Assembly: GCA_015488075.1 (NCBI GenBank)
Contig: WFOM01000221.1
Coordinates: 1 to 6,790, forward strand
DNA: 6,790 nucleotides
Direction of reading: 5' to 3'
Source: Helicobacteraceae bacterium
GTDB taxonomy: Bacteria > Campylobacterota > Campylobacteria > Campylobacterales > Sulfurimonadaceae
This document shows, one piece after another, positions 6,288 through 6,790 of the stretch. Position numbers and translations under genes: made by a program. Position 1 is the stretch's first letter. Each line of letters begins with the position of its first letter. The notes under the pieces were generated by a model that was not told where the DNA came from, searched no databases, and saw nothing but the letters and a program-made list of their open reading frames with translations.

Positions 6288-6790
6288 TATTATAAAACTT
6301 GCTATAAAAAGGCTTGAGAGTGAGGGCAAACTTTTAACACCGGACTTTTATGCTGAAGCATTTTGTAAAGAAGCAAAAAAAGCAGGTGTTAAAGTAGGAG
6401 ATTGTGAACATGTTCAAAACCTTACAAAAAGTCTGCCTTCTGAATTGCAAAAAGAGCTAAAAAATTACAGAATCCAGACAATAGCGGAGCTTGCAAGGTT
6501 TCTTATAGGCAAAATCAACAGAGCGAATAAAGATAAATGTGAGGAAATTCTTGAAAAAACTGAAAAATTTTCTTTGAGTGTGCTTGAAGCTATAAGACTT
6601 TTGCATAATTTTGAAGCAAGTGAGCTTGCAAACAAATCTATAGATATGTTAAAACATAAACCGACATCTTCTCAGATAGAGCAATTTAAACAGCTTTGGG
6701 AAAATTTCATAGTAAAATATGACGATACATTTTTAAAAAAATTGGAATCTTTTGGGGAAGTTGATACAAAAGATTTGAAAAAAACCGTAG
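6274..6790 (+). CDS. N-terminal part of a probable GGDEF-domain (diguanylate cyclase-type) protein
   Basis: The frame opens at the ATG at 6274 and stays open for 172 codons to the right edge, so the gene is incomplete here. The visible part is soluble, charged and predicted almost entirely helical, with no signal peptide or membrane segment. Landmarks are GKLLTPDFYAEAFCKEAKKAG (18-38, an opening that looks conserved), NYRIQTIAELARFL (64-77), HNFEASELANKSIDML (111-126) and QFKQLWENFIVKYDDTFLKKL (137-157). Cysteines lie at 31, 44 and 89. From memory, Campylobacterota proteins with this kind of N-terminus go on to a GGDEF domain, which makes the second messenger cyclic di-GMP, but no GGDEF sequence is inside the window, so the function is an inference. 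The strong AAGGAG and the 14-nt overlap with lptE suggest co-translation with the envelope genes. Confidence 0.6.
   Translation, partial: MTVNNIIKLAIKRLESEGKLLTPDFYAEAFCKEAKKAGVKVGDCEHVQNLTKSLPSELQKELKNYRIQTIAELARFLIGKINRANKDKCEEILEKTEKFSLSVLEAIRLLHNFEASELANKSIDMLKHKPTSSQIEQFKQLWENFIVKYDDTFLKKLESFGEVDTKDLKKTV

Overview
The window reads as a chromosomal segment of a Campylobacterota (epsilonproteobacterial) genome. The support is its AT-rich composition, heavy use of ATA for Ile and AGA for Arg, a gene order (lnt divergent from yajC-secD-secF, then leuS) that matches what I remember of Campylobacter and Sulfurimonas-type genomes, and LeuRS and SecDF sequences typical of that phylum. Genus and species cannot be fixed from the sequence alone. 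There is no sign of mobile elements, CRISPR, RNA genes or foreign composition; this is core genome.

Layout. Positions 1-78 (minus strand) hold the first 26 codons of a membrane protein, most likely apolipoprotein N-acyltransferase (Lnt), running off the left edge. A 66-bp divergent region (79-144) carries a clear -10 box for the plus strand that overlaps a -10-like box on the minus strand. From 145 to the right edge everything is on the plus strand and tightly packed: yajC, secD (overlaps yajC by 11 nt), secF (3-nt gap), a small four-helix membrane protein of unknown function (33-nt gap), leuS (TTG start, 10-nt gap), an LptE-like outer-membrane lipoprotein (GTG start, 3-nt gap), and a gene that overlaps lptE by 14 nt and continues past the right edge. 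The last is probably the N-terminal part of a GGDEF-type protein. The spacing suggests one operon driven from the promoter near 104-109, perhaps with a secondary promoter at the end of secF.

How the genes fit together. YajC, SecD and SecF form the accessory complex of the SecYEG translocon and use the proton gradient to assist late export. Lnt completes the acylation of exported lipoproteins, and the LptE-like protein is itself such a lipoprotein, serving LPS assembly at the outer membrane. The locus therefore has an envelope-export theme, with leuS as the housekeeping exception. The least explained members are the four-helix membrane protein at 2972-3313 and the helical N-terminal module at 6274-6790. 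I found no convincing novel system; the findings below are modest regulatory and small-protein observations.
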